Both the position numbers and the translations under genes were made by a program. From an uncultured Saccharospirillaceae bacterium (GTDB lineage: Bacteria > Pseudomonadota > Gammaproteobacteria > Pseudomonadales > Oceanobacteraceae), in the NCBI GenBank assembly GCA_947503895.1, contig CANNFT010000014.1, positions 1 through 64,000 on the forward strand: 64,000 bases of DNA, read 5' to 3'. Under the pieces are notes generated by a model. It was not told the DNA's origin. It was given only the letters and a program-made list of their open reading frames with translations, and did no database searches. How positions within the stretch are numbered: position 1 is the stretch's first letter; every line of letters begins with the position of its first letter. Of the stretch, positions 36,345 to 44,640 are shown piece after piece.

Positions 36345-37298
36345 TTGGAAATAACATTTTTAGGGACGTCGTCTGGTACACCCACCAAATCGAGAAATGT
36401 GTCAGCCGTCGCGGTAAAAGAAAGTAGTGGTAACCGTTGGTACTTGGTTGACTGCGGCGAAGCCACTCAACATCAAATTCTGCACACAAAATTGTCCATG
36501 AATGGTCTAAATGGCATATTTATCACCCACGTTCACGGCGACCACTGCTACGGATTGCCGGGATTATTGGCTAGCGCTGGCATGAGTGGTAGAACCGAGC
36601 CGCTGACCATTGTGGCACCAGCAGGCATAAAAGAATGGATTGAAAGCACTCAAAAGCACACTCAATTCTATTTGCCATACGAACTAAAGTTTATGTCTAC
36701 TGAAGCACAATCGAGCATTCAGTTTGGCCAGTTCGAAACGTCAGTGACGCCACTATCACATAGGGTTCCTTCATTTGCTTACAGTTTTTCAGATCAGTCA
36801 ATCAGTGTGAAACTGGATGTAGAGAAATTAAAAGCAATGGGCGTGCCGCAGGGCGCTATGTGGGGACAATTAAAGGCGGGTCAAGATGTTCAGTTGGAGA
36901 ATGCAATTATTCGCAGTGAAGATGTCACTGAAGTGATGGAGCATAAACGAAAAATTATCGTGTGTGGTGATAATGACAATCCTGATTTACTTCAAAAAAT
37001 CAGCAGAGATTGTAATGTATTGATCCACGAAGCTACCTATTCACAGGATATGGCCAGCAAGGCAGCCACAGTGGGGCACAGTTATGCCAAACAGGTAGCA
37101 GAGTTTGCCGCGAAAAATGCCATACCGAATCTATTGCTAACACATTTTAGTCCTCGCTATCAAAAAGACACCAGTTCAGAACTTTCCTTGGATGCATTAC
37201 ATCGTGAAGCATCGGATGTGTACTCAGGGAAATTATTCTTGGCAGAAGACTTCCAGCAATTTAATCTAGATAAGTTTGGAAATTTGGTACTTTGTTAA
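36345..37298 (+). CDS. rnz: RNase Z-type metallo-beta-lactamase
   Basis: A 317-residue zinc hydrolase of the RNase Z/ElaC family, which trims tRNA 3' ends or acts as RNase BN. Features: MEITFLGTSSGTPTKSRNVSA at the start, the metal motif THVHGDHCYGLPGLL (near 63), LIHEATYSQDMA with DNDNP, and LLTHFSPRY near 265. The start is TTG 36345, with AAAGG nine bases upstream. It is a single gene between two strong boundaries. Whether tRNA processing is essential here depends on the encoded CCA ends, as in the tRNA-Ser of this window. Confidence 0.9.
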   Translation: MEITFLGTSSGTPTKSRNVSAVAVKESSGNRWYLVDCGEATQHQILHTKLSMNGLNGIFITHVHGDHCYGLPGLLASAGMSGRTEPLTIVAPAGIKEWIESTQKHTQFYLPYELKFMSTEAQSSIQFGQFETSVTPLSHRVPSFAYSFSDQSISVKLDVEKLKAMGVPQGAMWGQLKAGQDVQLENAIIRSEDVTEVMEHKRKIIVCGDNDNPDLLQKISRDCNVLIHEATYSQDMASKAATVGHSYAKQVAEFAAKNAIPNLLLTHFSPRYQKDTSSELSLDALHREASDVYSGKLFLAEDFQQFNLDKFGNLVLC

Positions 37299-37407
37299 AT
37301 GGCCGCGAGGAGTCAAGATACTAATTGCGGGTACAGTGTATAAGGTGGATCTATGGCTCTTATAATGAATGAATTTCACATTAACTCAATAGGAGTGAGA
37401 AAATAGG

Positions 37408-37662
37408 ATGATATTGGGCGTAGGCGTCTTAATCTATGTAGGCTTCGTTTATTTTTTAGTGGCCCACGACTCTATTGGTGCGACGGCAACTGGGGCGCTG
37501 TTTGTATTGTACGCCGCTGAGCATATTGGTAACTTCATTAATCGCAGTGAAATGAAAATAGCACAAGACATGCGTGCCAAGGTCAATCTCCCTTTTTTGT
37601 CGATTGGTGTTCCAAGCATCATCATTGGCATCACATGGTGTATTCAAATAGCAATCACTTAA
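37408..37662 (+). CDS. small three-helix membrane protein
   Basis: An 84-residue protein I cannot assign to a family. Three hydrophobic segments are visible: LGVGVLIYVGFVYFLVA, ATGALFVLYAAEHIG and FLSIGVPSIIIGITWCI, with a charged loop (NRSEMKIAQDMRAKVN) between the second and third. A TAGGAGTGAG site lies upstream of ATG 37408. It is probably an inner-membrane protein of unknown function, following rnz by 110 bases on the same strand. Confidence 0.6.
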   Translation: MILGVGVLIYVGFVYFLVAHDSIGATATGALFVLYAAEHIGNFINRSEMKIAQDMRAKVNLPFLSIGVPSIIIGITWCIQIAIT

Positions 37663-38144
37663 TCCGTGAACTAAGCTGTATAGCATCTCACGAACGACTC
37701 TTTTCATTCACTGAAGGTTAGGGATGCAACAATTAATCCGATAAGTCTCAATGCCATTTGCTACTGGCAATAGGAAATTTCAGTCGAAAATTCTATTGAA
37801 ACCCTTCTTTTTTCGAAGAATAAGCGTTTATCATTGCGCTGCTAACCCTTGCTTCAGTGTCTTCTTTTCAGGTTGGACTCATGGTTCGCCCAGCTACTAG
37901 CATTTTTGAAATAGGGATAAGGGCCTAGGCACTGACGAGTAGCATTCTTTTTGCTTACTTTCTATGCGGCATTAACGGACTATCTGCCGATTCTAAGTGA
38001 TTGAAAAGTAAATAGTTTTTATCACTTATTCTTGTATTCGAAAATTTCTGATTGAGCATACCAATAATTCGAATTTATTTTGTGTAAAGGCGCTTCTAAA
38101 GTTGATCTTGAATCGAATAACAGATCACACCAAAGGAGCAGGAA
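37663..38144. other. 480-bp gene-free stretch
   Basis: Between the small membrane protein and the HPF-like gene. Only very short open frames; no convincing RNA gene, repeat or terminator seen. The last 20 bases hold the AAAGGAG ribosome site of the HPF-like gene. Confidence 0.5.
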
Positions 38145-38495
38145 ATGAAACTTGATATTCAAGCGAGAAATGTCGAATTGACGAGAGCCCTGCAAGGTTA
38201 CATCAAACGTCGCCTATACTTCGCATTTGGATCAAGAGATTCAAAAATTAAAAATGTGAAGATTATGCTGAGTGATGTAAATGGTCCGAAGGGGGGTTGC
38301 GATAAACGCTGTCGAATTCTGTTGAGAGTCGCTGGCCTAAAGGACATTATTATTGAAGAATTTCAATCTGATTCGAGGTCCGCAGTCGATCGTGCTGCAT
38401 CAAGAGCTCGACAAACACTCGGTCGGCGTCTCATGAAATGGAAAAATAAACACCGTCAAAAAATAATCATGGAAGACGATTTATTAGCTATCTAA
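38145..38495 (+). CDS. HPF/RaiA-like ribosome-associated protein
   Basis: A 116-residue basic protein with the N-terminal fold of ribosome hibernation factors: MKLDIQARNVELTRALQGYI then KRRLYFAFGS, followed by VKIMLSDVNGPKGGCDKRCRI and a basic helix AVDRAASRARQTLGRRLMKW. It lacks the dimerising C-terminal domain of long HPF. The DVNGPKGG-DKRC segment marks a proteobacterial side branch of the family whose role in ribosome silencing is less certain. AAAGGAG lies eight bases before ATG 38145. Confidence 0.78.
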   Translation: MKLDIQARNVELTRALQGYIKRRLYFAFGSRDSKIKNVKIMLSDVNGPKGGCDKRCRILLRVAGLKDIIIEEFQSDSRSAVDRAASRARQTLGRRLMKWKNKHRQKIIMEDDLLAI

Positions 38496-38539
38496 AAAAC
38501 GCATTTGATTGTGTAAATTTTTATGCCTTTAATATCGCG

Positions 38540-38725
38540 TCAGCATGACTTGCAGGCGCGATAGGTATTGGATTCTAAAGTCATTGTAGGAATGTATGTC
38601 GCTCTACCTGAGATCACTTCAATAGCGTCGCGAGCGATGAACAATTGCCCTAAGTTTCTTCCGCCTACCATTTTATACCCACCATCATAACGTTGCAGTC
38701 CCAGACATATCGCACGATATAACAT
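38540..38725 (-). CDS. possible small hypothetical protein
   Basis: A 61-residue open frame (MLYRAICLGLQRYDGG start, YRACKSC end) with gene-like codon use and four Cys, including a CKSC end. The frame remains open for a further 17 codons upstream without a start codon, and no ribosome site is seen before the ATG. I do not recognise a family. It lies convergent to the HPF-like gene in an otherwise empty 800-base region. Confidence 0.3.
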   Translation of the reverse strand: MLYRAICLGLQRYDGGYKMVGGRNLGQLFIARDAIEVISGRATYIPTMTLESNTYRACKSC

Positions 38726-39297
38726 GCAGAATTCACTTTTTTTGGCTCGTGAATTAGTTTCCTCAGAGGTTAATCAGGTAAACATTTAAATATCGCTTGT
38801 GGTGCATCTCCACTAAATAGTCGATGGAGTTTTATGTCTTATATCAAAGTTTGCTAAATTATGGATAAATGGATTGAGGCTTAAGTGTGTACGATGAATT
38901 TTCTGGTTTTTCTCACGCTCTTGATATTTGGGAGCTGATAATGGGTTGGTTCTGTCAATAGAGCCAAATGATTATATAGCCATCAGAAATGCTGGTTCAT
39001 ATTATAAGTAATTTAGCTTAATGTTAAATTGCCATTTGATTCGGTATTCTTGTACCAAGTGCAGCGTAGTTAATTGATCTAATATATAGCCATGCTACCG
39101 TCACTTTAGGTTATTATGCTCTTTTTTCTCTGCCTGTGTGGCAGGTATTCTGCTTCTCTTGACCGAATCATTATTGGTCTGCCAGTACTGAGTGCCATTG
39201 GGCGAACTGATTTGTGGCGCTATCACTGACTCATGAATTCAGATATGCTGTCTGACGTGTTGTATATCCATTATTTTGATATCTATTAGGTGGTTTG
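38726..39297. other. 570-bp stretch upstream of the GGDEF gene
   Basis: AT-rich region with no convincing gene. It presumably carries the promoter of the PAS-GGDEF gene; AGGTGG lies four bases before ATG 39298. I see no clear operator or structured RNA. Confidence 0.45.
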
Positions 39298-40581
39298 ATG
39301 GATAAAAAAGTAGATCAAGACCCCTCATCAATAATTTATCAAGAAATTCACCTCGATCAACTCGCCTTGGATAATGTCAGCGTCTATATCTTCATGAAGG
39401 ACTTAAATGGATGCTACACATACGCTAATAAAATGGTTCGCGACCTGTTTAATTGCACACAGGATGAAATAATAGGCCGAGATGATAGTTACTTTTTTTC
39501 GTTGGATCAGTCTAATGAGCTGGCAGTGAATGATCGTTTAGTGATGGATAAAGGCGTCTCAATCGAAAAAGAAGAGCGCAATGTCATAATGGAAACGGGT
39601 GAGGTTCGTTATTATTGGACGGTTAAAAAACCCATATATGACAGTAATGGAAAAATAATAGGGTTAAATGGTGTGTCCACGGATATCACCGAGCAAAAAA
39701 GAATGCAGTTTTCGTTAACGGAAAAGGAGCGATTGCTCAAAACCATTATCAATAATGTAAATGCTTATATTTATATGAAAGACCGAAAAGGGCGTTTTTT
39801 GTTTATTAACGATATGACCGCAGAACTTTTTGGTATTCAGGCTGATGAAGCAAAAGGAAAAAGCACCAAAGATATTCTACCAAAGGAAATTGCTGATAAC
39901 TTCGACATATTAGATGAGCAAGTCATTCGCACGGGTGAAAAGGTTGAAGGCGAAGAAACGGTTACCAATGAAAATGGCGATGACAGATTTTACTGGTCAA
40001 CTAAAATTCCTTTATTTGATGAGGTAGGTCAACTGAGCAGTTTTATTGGGTTCTCTACCGAAATTACAAAAATCATCGAAGAGAAGAAAGAGTTTGAAGA
40101 ACAAGCCGGTACGGATGCATTAACTGGCGTTGTAAATCGACGTCAATTCATGACTGTCGCTTATCAGAAGCAACAGGATGCATTAAGGAGTGGTACCGGT
40201 ATGTCAGTGATGATATTGGACCTTGATTATTTTAAAAAGATAAATGATCAGTATGGACATCATACTGGAGATAAGGTGTTAAAGGTTGTAGCAGAAACAC
40301 TGCGAAATGGAGTGAGGCAGGTAGATTTGATAGCAAGAATGGGCGGTGAGGAGTTTGCAGTTTTGCTTCCAAATACCCAACTTGATGAGGCTATACAGGT
40401 GGCAGAAAAATTAAGGCTGAAAATTGAAAAACTCAATGTTGATAATGTTCAAGTGACAGCAAGCATCGGTGTTACCTGCTGCGCCTTAGAGTCTGAGGGA
40501 TTGAGCAAGGCGTTAATAAAAGCCGATGAAGGATTATACCTAGCTAAACATAAAGGACGTAACACCGTCGTCGGTCTGTGA
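39298..40581 (+). CDS. PAS-PAS-GGDEF diguanylate cyclase
   Basis: A 427-residue soluble protein. Two PAS domains (about 17-135 with YIFMKDLNGCYTYANKMV and 145-262 with YIYMKDRKGRFLFINDMTAE) precede a GGDEF domain (about 272-427). The active-site loop is GGEEF (MGGEEFAVLLP) and an inhibitory I-site RQVD lies five residues before it, so it should synthesise cyclic di-GMP with product inhibition. No membrane segments; the PAS pair probably senses a cytoplasmic ligand or redox state. I use ATG 39298; a TTG one codon before is in frame. Converges with the MerR gene, leaving three bases between them. Confidence 0.93.
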   Translation: MDKKVDQDPSSIIYQEIHLDQLALDNVSVYIFMKDLNGCYTYANKMVRDLFNCTQDEIIGRDDSYFFSLDQSNELAVNDRLVMDKGVSIEKEERNVIMETGEVRYYWTVKKPIYDSNGKIIGLNGVSTDITEQKRMQFSLTEKERLLKTIINNVNAYIYMKDRKGRFLFINDMTAELFGIQADEAKGKSTKDILPKEIADNFDILDEQVIRTGEKVEGEETVTNENGDDRFYWSTKIPLFDEVGQLSSFIGFSTEITKIIEEKKEFEEQAGTDALTGVVNRRQFMTVAYQKQQDALRSGTGMSVMILDLDYFKKINDQYGHHTGDKVLKVVAETLRNGVRQVDLIARMGGEEFAVLLPNTQLDEAIQVAEKLRLKIEKLNVDNVQVTASIGVTCCALESEGLSKALIKADEGLYLAKHKGRNTVVGL

Positions 40582-40584
40582 TGT

Positions 40585-40992
40585 CTATTTTAATTTATTC
40601 CCGGCCCGAAACGGCCGCTTTTTTTGCACATTTAATATCCGCTTAAATTTAGTGCATTCAAAGTGGTTTGGTGCTTTGCATGCGGCGGCATGTAGCAGAC
40701 CATCTCGCATGGCGCTTAACGTTTTAATTTGGTGGTCTAAGTCTTGTGCTTTTTGTTTTAGCATTTCTCTGTCTATATTTGGGCCTTTTGGTGTAAATAT
40801 ACTTTTAATTTCAGATAACGTAAAACCCGCTCGACACCCCAGCGATATTAAAGCCAGTTCTTCTACGACAGAGGCCTTGAACTGACGTCTAAGTCCCTTA
40901 CGCCCGATAGATTCAATTAGTCCTTTCTCTTCATAGTAACGAATCGTCGAGACGGGGAGCCCTGATAAAGCGCATACTTCTGAGATATCCAT
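40585..40992 (-). CDS. MerR family transcriptional regulator
   Basis: A 135-residue regulator: winged helix MDISEVCALSGLPVSTIRYYEEKGLIES, then the second wing RQFKASVVEELALISLGCRAGF, a dimerisation coiled coil with LDHQIKTLSAMRDGLL, and a C-terminal CX7C (ACKAPNHFEC) that could sense metal, thiol or redox state. It is divergent from tpm, and a classical MerR promoter with a 19-bp spacer lies in between, so it probably controls tpm and perhaps itself. The effector is unknown; the C-terminus differs from the SoxR iron-sulfur motif (CX2CXCX5C). Confidence 0.9.
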   Translation of the reverse strand: MDISEVCALSGLPVSTIRYYEEKGLIESIGRKGLRRQFKASVVEELALISLGCRAGFTLSEIKSIFTPKGPNIDREMLKQKAQDLDHQIKTLSAMRDGLLHAAACKAPNHFECTKFKRILNVQKKRPFRAGNKLK

Positions 40993-41022
40993 GTGATGTT
41001 CCTATTAAAGATGATATATCCC

Positions 41023-41053
41023 TTGACCTAAAGTCGACTTGAGGTAGTAACCT
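41023..41053 (+). promoter_or_regulatory. MerR-type promoter/operator driving tpm
   Basis: A -35 TTGACC (41023-41028) and a -10 TAACCT (41048-41053) are 19 bases apart, the over-long spacer that MerR activators correct by untwisting DNA. The spacer region carries the dyad ACCTAAAGT-CG-ACTTGAGGT (41026-41045), with eight of nine arm positions symmetric. Direction is toward tpm. Confidence 0.8.
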
Positions 41054-41136
41054 AGATCAAATCGAGTGCTGAATCAAACAGAATCTCAATACTTGACTTG
41101 ATTTAACAATAGAATTGATTGATCTAGGAGAAGCAT

Positions 41137-41775
41137 ATGGAAGCAGGATTTTGGCATAGTCGATGGGAAAGCGGCGATATCGGGTTTCATGAAGCAGAGG
41201 TGAATCCGCTGTTAACGGCTTATATTGCTGAACTCGCGAACGGAGGTCAGTCACGCGTATTTATACCCTTGTGCGGTAAAACGAACGACATAGCATGGTT
41301 GATGAACGAAGGATACTCAGTTGTAGGTGTAGAATTAAGTTTACTGGCTATCGACCAGCTGTTCGAAAGCCTAAACGTAATTCCTTCTATTGAATATAAA
41401 GAGGGTTATTCAATTTATCGTCATCATAATATTGAAGTATTTGTTGGGGATATATTTAATGTTCCGGATGCAGAATTTGGAGTAATTGATTGTGTGTATG
41501 ATCGCGCTGCTTTAGTGGCATTACCCAATACGCTTCGTACAAAATATGCGGAGAAAATCGTGTCAATTTCACAATGTGCTCCACAATTGCTTATTACATT
41601 TGATTTCGACCAGTCAGTACGACAAGGGCCACCATTTGCGCTCAGTTCTGATCAAATTCATCAATTATATGCACATCACTATCAGCTGATTGAACTTGAT
41701 CATTCTGACGATCAGTTAAATGCCAAAGAATTCGTCCCTGTGCGGACGACAGCTTGGCACTTAAATCCTGTTTGA
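41137..41775 (+). CDS. tpm: thiopurine S-methyltransferase
   Basis: A 212-residue SAM-dependent methyltransferase of the TPMT family. Signatures: FWHSRWESGDIGFHE at the N-terminus, RVFIPLCGKTNDIAWLMNEGY (SAM site I) and VGVELSLLAI, then CVYDRAALVALP. Bacterial TPMTs methylate thiopurines and also selenium and tellurium oxyanions, giving resistance through volatile products. TAGGAG precedes ATG 41137. The divergent MerR gene and its promoter suggest inducible expression. Confidence 0.93.
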   Translation: MEAGFWHSRWESGDIGFHEAEVNPLLTAYIAELANGGQSRVFIPLCGKTNDIAWLMNEGYSVVGVELSLLAIDQLFESLNVIPSIEYKEGYSIYRHHNIEVFVGDIFNVPDAEFGVIDCVYDRAALVALPNTLRTKYAEKIVSISQCAPQLLITFDFDQSVRQGPPFALSSDQIHQLYAHHYQLIELDHSDDQLNAKEFVPVRTTAWHLNPV

Positions 41776-41874
41776 TGCAGTAAAGCTATTCTGTATGCTT
41801 GAGTGGTGTCCTTCATACAGATAGCATTGCAGTTTAGAGTGCAATATTAATTATTTCTATTACCGGGGTTTTCT

Positions 41875-42279
41875 ATGTTCAATGGTTCATGTTTATGTGG
41901 AGATGTTCAATTTCAAGTGGAAGGGGAGTTTGAGCAGTTTTTTCTCTGTCACTGCGAGCACTGCCAAAAAGATACCGGCTCCGCGCATGCTGCTACATTA
42001 TTCTCGTCAACTGCTCAGATTAATTGGTTGTCGGGCGCCGCATCGATTAAAGAGTTTAATTTACCTGGTACACGACATGTAAAAGGGTTTTGCCAGCGTT
42101 GTGGTTCTGCATTGCCTACGGTTCAAATGAATGGACGTCTATTGGCTGTTCCGGCAGGCAGCCTTGATAGTGATGTAACCATCCGGCCAAATGCGCACAT
42201 TTTTTATGGTAGTAGATCAAATTGGGATCATGATTTAAATAGCATCGAGCAGTTCCAAAACTTTCCTATCGCAGAATAA
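41875..42279 (+). CDS. GFA family zinc protein
   Basis: A 134-residue protein of the Gfa/CENP-V fold with the zinc ligands in place: GSCLCGDVQF, LCHCEHCQKDTGSAHA and GFCQRCGSALP. True Gfa was described as promoting glutathione-formaldehyde adduct formation, but most family members, including short ones like this, have no proved substrate. It follows tpm by 100 bases on the same strand and might be read from the MerR promoter, although no tight coupling is seen. ATG 41875 has no strong ribosome site. Confidence 0.85.
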   Translation: MFNGSCLCGDVQFQVEGEFEQFFLCHCEHCQKDTGSAHAATLFSSTAQINWLSGAASIKEFNLPGTRHVKGFCQRCGSALPTVQMNGRLLAVPAGSLDSDVTIRPNAHIFYGSRSNWDHDLNSIEQFQNFPIAE

Positions 42280-42374
42280 ATGCACAGCAATACACAATAT
42301 ATTGATTCTCGTGCTTCGATTTAAGCACGACGCGTTTCGGGTTAAAAATGAGCCATTTCGGTCAAGGAGGAGGG

Positions 42375-43127
42375 ATGACGCCACAGAAGATTGTTTTGAT
42401 TACAGGTGCTGCACGGGGTATTGGGGCGGCTACTGCGCAGCTCTTTGCTCGGAAGGGATACGCTGTTTGCATTAATTACCGCTCTCATTCTGAGGCAGCG
42501 CAGTCGATCCAAAATAGCATCGTTCATCATGGCGGACATTGCCTGCTTGTGCAATCGGATGTATCTACTGAGGAAGGTGTACAAGCATTATTTGAAACAG
42601 TCGATCGCCAGTTGGGCACTGTTGATGTGCTTGTCAATAATGCGGCGATTCTTAAGCATCAATCTCGGTTGGAAGCCTTGGCCGCTGAGCGAATCAATGC
42701 GATTTTCGCGAATAACGTGACGGGGTATTTTTTGTGTGCACGCGAAGCGATTAAACGTATGTCGATCAATCATGGGGGGCAAGGAGGTGTGATCATCAAT
42801 GTATCATCTGTGGCAGCGCGAACGGGTTCGCCCAATGAATACATCGATTATGCCGCTACAAAAGGCGCAATTGATACGATGACAATCGGCTTAGCTCGAG
42901 AAGTTGCGGGGGAGGAAATACGAGTAAATGGTGTTCGCCCCGGACTTATTTATACGGATATGCATGCCGATGGTGGAGAGCCCGATCGTGTTAGTCGATT
43001 GGCCAGAATGGTTCCCATGCAGAGAGGTGGCGAGCCAAAAGAGGTGGCAGAGGCTATTTACTGGTTGTCCTCCGAAAAAGCCTCTTTTTCTACGGGTCAA
43101 ATAATCGATATAGCGGGTGGACTTTAA
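42375..43127 (+). CDS. short-chain dehydrogenase/reductase
   Basis: A 250-residue NAD(P)-dependent oxidoreductase. Cofactor site TGAARGIGAATA, NNAAIL, and the catalytic tetrad NVSSVAARTGSPNEYIDYAATKGAI (Ser, Tyr, Lys), with GVRPGLIYTDMHA next. It looks complete and active; the substrate is unknown. I use ATG 42375 because AAGGAGG lies just upstream; an ATG 27 bases earlier is in frame and would place that site inside the gene. Confidence 0.9.
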   Translation: MTPQKIVLITGAARGIGAATAQLFARKGYAVCINYRSHSEAAQSIQNSIVHHGGHCLLVQSDVSTEEGVQALFETVDRQLGTVDVLVNNAAILKHQSRLEALAAERINAIFANNVTGYFLCAREAIKRMSINHGGQGGVIINVSSVAARTGSPNEYIDYAATKGAIDTMTIGLAREVAGEEIRVNGVRPGLIYTDMHADGGEPDRVSRLARMVPMQRGGEPKEVAEAIYWLSSEKASFSTGQIIDIAGGL

Positions 43128-43295
43128 ACGGTCGCAATCATCATCAATCCAATGATCGTCTTTGAGCAATGTGTATGTCTCATCATCGAACATACGGAAT
43201 GAACTGAGAGGGTAAATACCCACCTTGAGCATATCTTCCTCTTTGTGTACGGTCGAACATAATGGTATGAGGCGAGTATTAAGAGGCTAACTAGG

Positions 43296-43517
43296 ATGAA
43301 GTTAATCAAGCGTATTGCATTTACCGCATTTTGTTTTTTCGCAGCTATCGGGTGTTACGTTTTTGGTATACCTGCTGGAGGAATTCTATTTTTCATCATG
43401 GGGATTGTATTCGAGGTCATGTTTTGGGCGGGATTATTCGGTAGTAAGCCCACAAGAAAGCCTGCTAAGGGTAAAACCCCTAAACGATCATATAAAAAGA
43501 CATCGAAAAGTCATTGA
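43296..43517 (+). CDS. small membrane protein with basic tail
   Basis: A 73-residue protein with two hydrophobic segments (IAFTAFCFFAAIGCYVFGI and GILFFIMGIVFEVMFWAGLF) and a strongly basic C-terminus rich in Lys, Thr and Pro. AAGAGG lies about eight bases before ATG 43296. No family recognised. It converges with the HxlR gene, whose stop is five bases away. Confidence 0.6.
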   Translation: MKLIKRIAFTAFCFFAAIGCYVFGIPAGGILFFIMGIVFEVMFWAGLFGSKPTRKPAKGKTPKRSYKKTSKSH

Positions 43518-43522
43518 GCCTA

Positions 43523-43969
43523 TTAAAACTCAATACTTAATTGCCCAAGTGGGATGGGGTCTTGGTCTTGGTTAACGATGGCCACTGTTACGGGCTTTTT
43601 CGTTTTTGAGTCCACGACTCGCGACCACTGGGTTTCCTTTGCGTTTGACCAATTAGAGCTCCAGTCGATCAATGTAATCAGCACCGGGATGAGTGCCATG
43701 CATTTTGGTGTTGGGTTGTAGAGCATTCTCTTGGCATTTGGCTTGACCGGGCTCTTGGTCAGTATTCCTGTTTCTTCTAAATTGCTGAGTCTTTGGGTTA
43801 ATATATTTCTTGAGATCCCCAAACTCTCTTGTAGTAAATCAAAGCGATTTACCCCTCGAAGAATATCTCGAACCACCAGAAGCGTCCATCTGTCCCCCAG
43901 CACGGTCAATGCTTCTTCAATTGCACAATGTGTCGTTTTTGGTGTGGAAGACGTTAATTGTCCAGTCAT
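43523..43969 (-). CDS. HxlR family transcriptional regulator
   Basis: A 148-residue winged-helix regulator with the HxlR signature: HCAIEEALTVLGDRWTLLVV (a DRW core), RGVNRFDLLQESLGISRNIL, TQRLSNLEETGIL and YNPTPKCMALIPVL. I start at ATG 43969, with AAGAGGG nine bases upstream; an earlier in-frame ATG would add 48 residues without homology. Divergent from two tautomerase-like genes, which it probably regulates through the inverted repeats in the shared gap. HxlR proteins often respond to aldehydes or quinones; the signal here is unknown. Confidence 0.9.
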   Translation of the reverse strand: MTGQLTSSTPKTTHCAIEEALTVLGDRWTLLVVRDILRGVNRFDLLQESLGISRNILTQRLSNLEETGILTKSPVKPNAKRMLYNPTPKCMALIPVLITLIDWSSNWSNAKETQWSRVVDSKTKKPVTVAIVNQDQDPIPLGQLSIEF

Positions 43970-44085
43970 ACGTATAATCCCTCTTTCTAGCGCAAATAGT
44001 CGCACAAATAAGTTGCAAATCAAAACCCACCCTAGCTTAAGGTAGTAGATCCTTAAGACTTTCGTATGTTGGCCGCACTGCTTAT

Positions 44086-44141
44086 AACCAAATCCTCTAT
44101 TAATTGGTTGCAAAAAGGAACTAAGTGGAATCTAATTAGTT
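44086..44141. promoter_or_regulatory. paired inverted repeats in the HxlR-tautomerase gap
   Basis: AACCAA-N12-TTGGTT (44086-44109) and AACTAA-N11-TTAGTT (44119-44141) are two similar dyads (AACYAA...TTRGTT) with centres about 32 bases apart, close to three helical turns. A third half-site AACTAA follows at 44151-44156, next to the tautomerase start. They probably bind the divergent HxlR regulator; this is inferred from position and symmetry. Confidence 0.55.
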
Positions 44142-44163
44142 CTCATTTGAAACTAATGGTGTG

Positions 44164-44631
44164 ATGATGGTGACTCAATATCTTGTGGTTTGTTCTATTC
44201 CGGAGGGGGCTTTATCCCGTCAGCAGAAGCAGCGTCTAGAGGACGGATTAACCAAGGTGTACCAATCAAATATTGGTACCAATGTGAAAGCGAAGTTTTT
44301 GTGGATGAATATTCCGAAGGGGCAAGCTTATTTAGCGGCCGCAGTGGAAGGTACGATCACGGTATTGGCCACCATGCCTGATGGTCTTGCAACCCAGCCT
44401 AGGCGCTCCGTTTTGTATGGGATTCAACGCCTCTGGAAAACTGAAACAGGTTGCCAAGATCATCAGTTGATTATTAGTGCTGCTGATAAACATGTGGCAG
44501 ACCAGTTTTTGATGGCCAGTCGACAGCGGCCTGCTGCTTTATTTCGTATTCCTGTGATGCTTAAGCTCATCGCCCGCTTGCTAGTATCGAAAATGCGCAG
44601 CGGCCACCTTGAAACGTCAGTTAATTTGTGA
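44164..44631 (+). CDS. tautomerase-superfamily-like protein lacking Pro-1
   Basis: About 155 residues. Two beta-alpha-beta units like those of fused tautomerases can be read (TQYLVVCSIPEGALSRQQ with a following helix, and ITVLATMPDGLATQPRRSV), followed by a basic helical tail (PVMLKLIARLLVSKMRS). No proline follows any plausible start codon (GTG 44161, ATG 44164, ATG 44167 or GTG 44170), so the catalytic Pro-1 of the superfamily is missing. It is coupled to the Pro-1-containing gene that starts nine bases after its stop and may form a mixed oligomer or act as a non-catalytic partner. Start uncertain. Confidence 0.6.
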   Translation: MMVTQYLVVCSIPEGALSRQQKQRLEDGLTKVYQSNIGTNVKAKFLWMNIPKGQAYLAAAVEGTITVLATMPDGLATQPRRSVLYGIQRLWKTETGCQDHQLIISAADKHVADQFLMASRQRPAALFRIPVMLKLIARLLVSKMRSGHLETSVNL

Positions 44632-44640
44632 GAAAGAATC

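Noticed and set aside
43124..43309. Minus-strand 61-codon frame between the SDR gene and the small membrane protein
   Set aside because: It overlaps both flanking gene ends, lacks a ribosome site and has no recognisable features.
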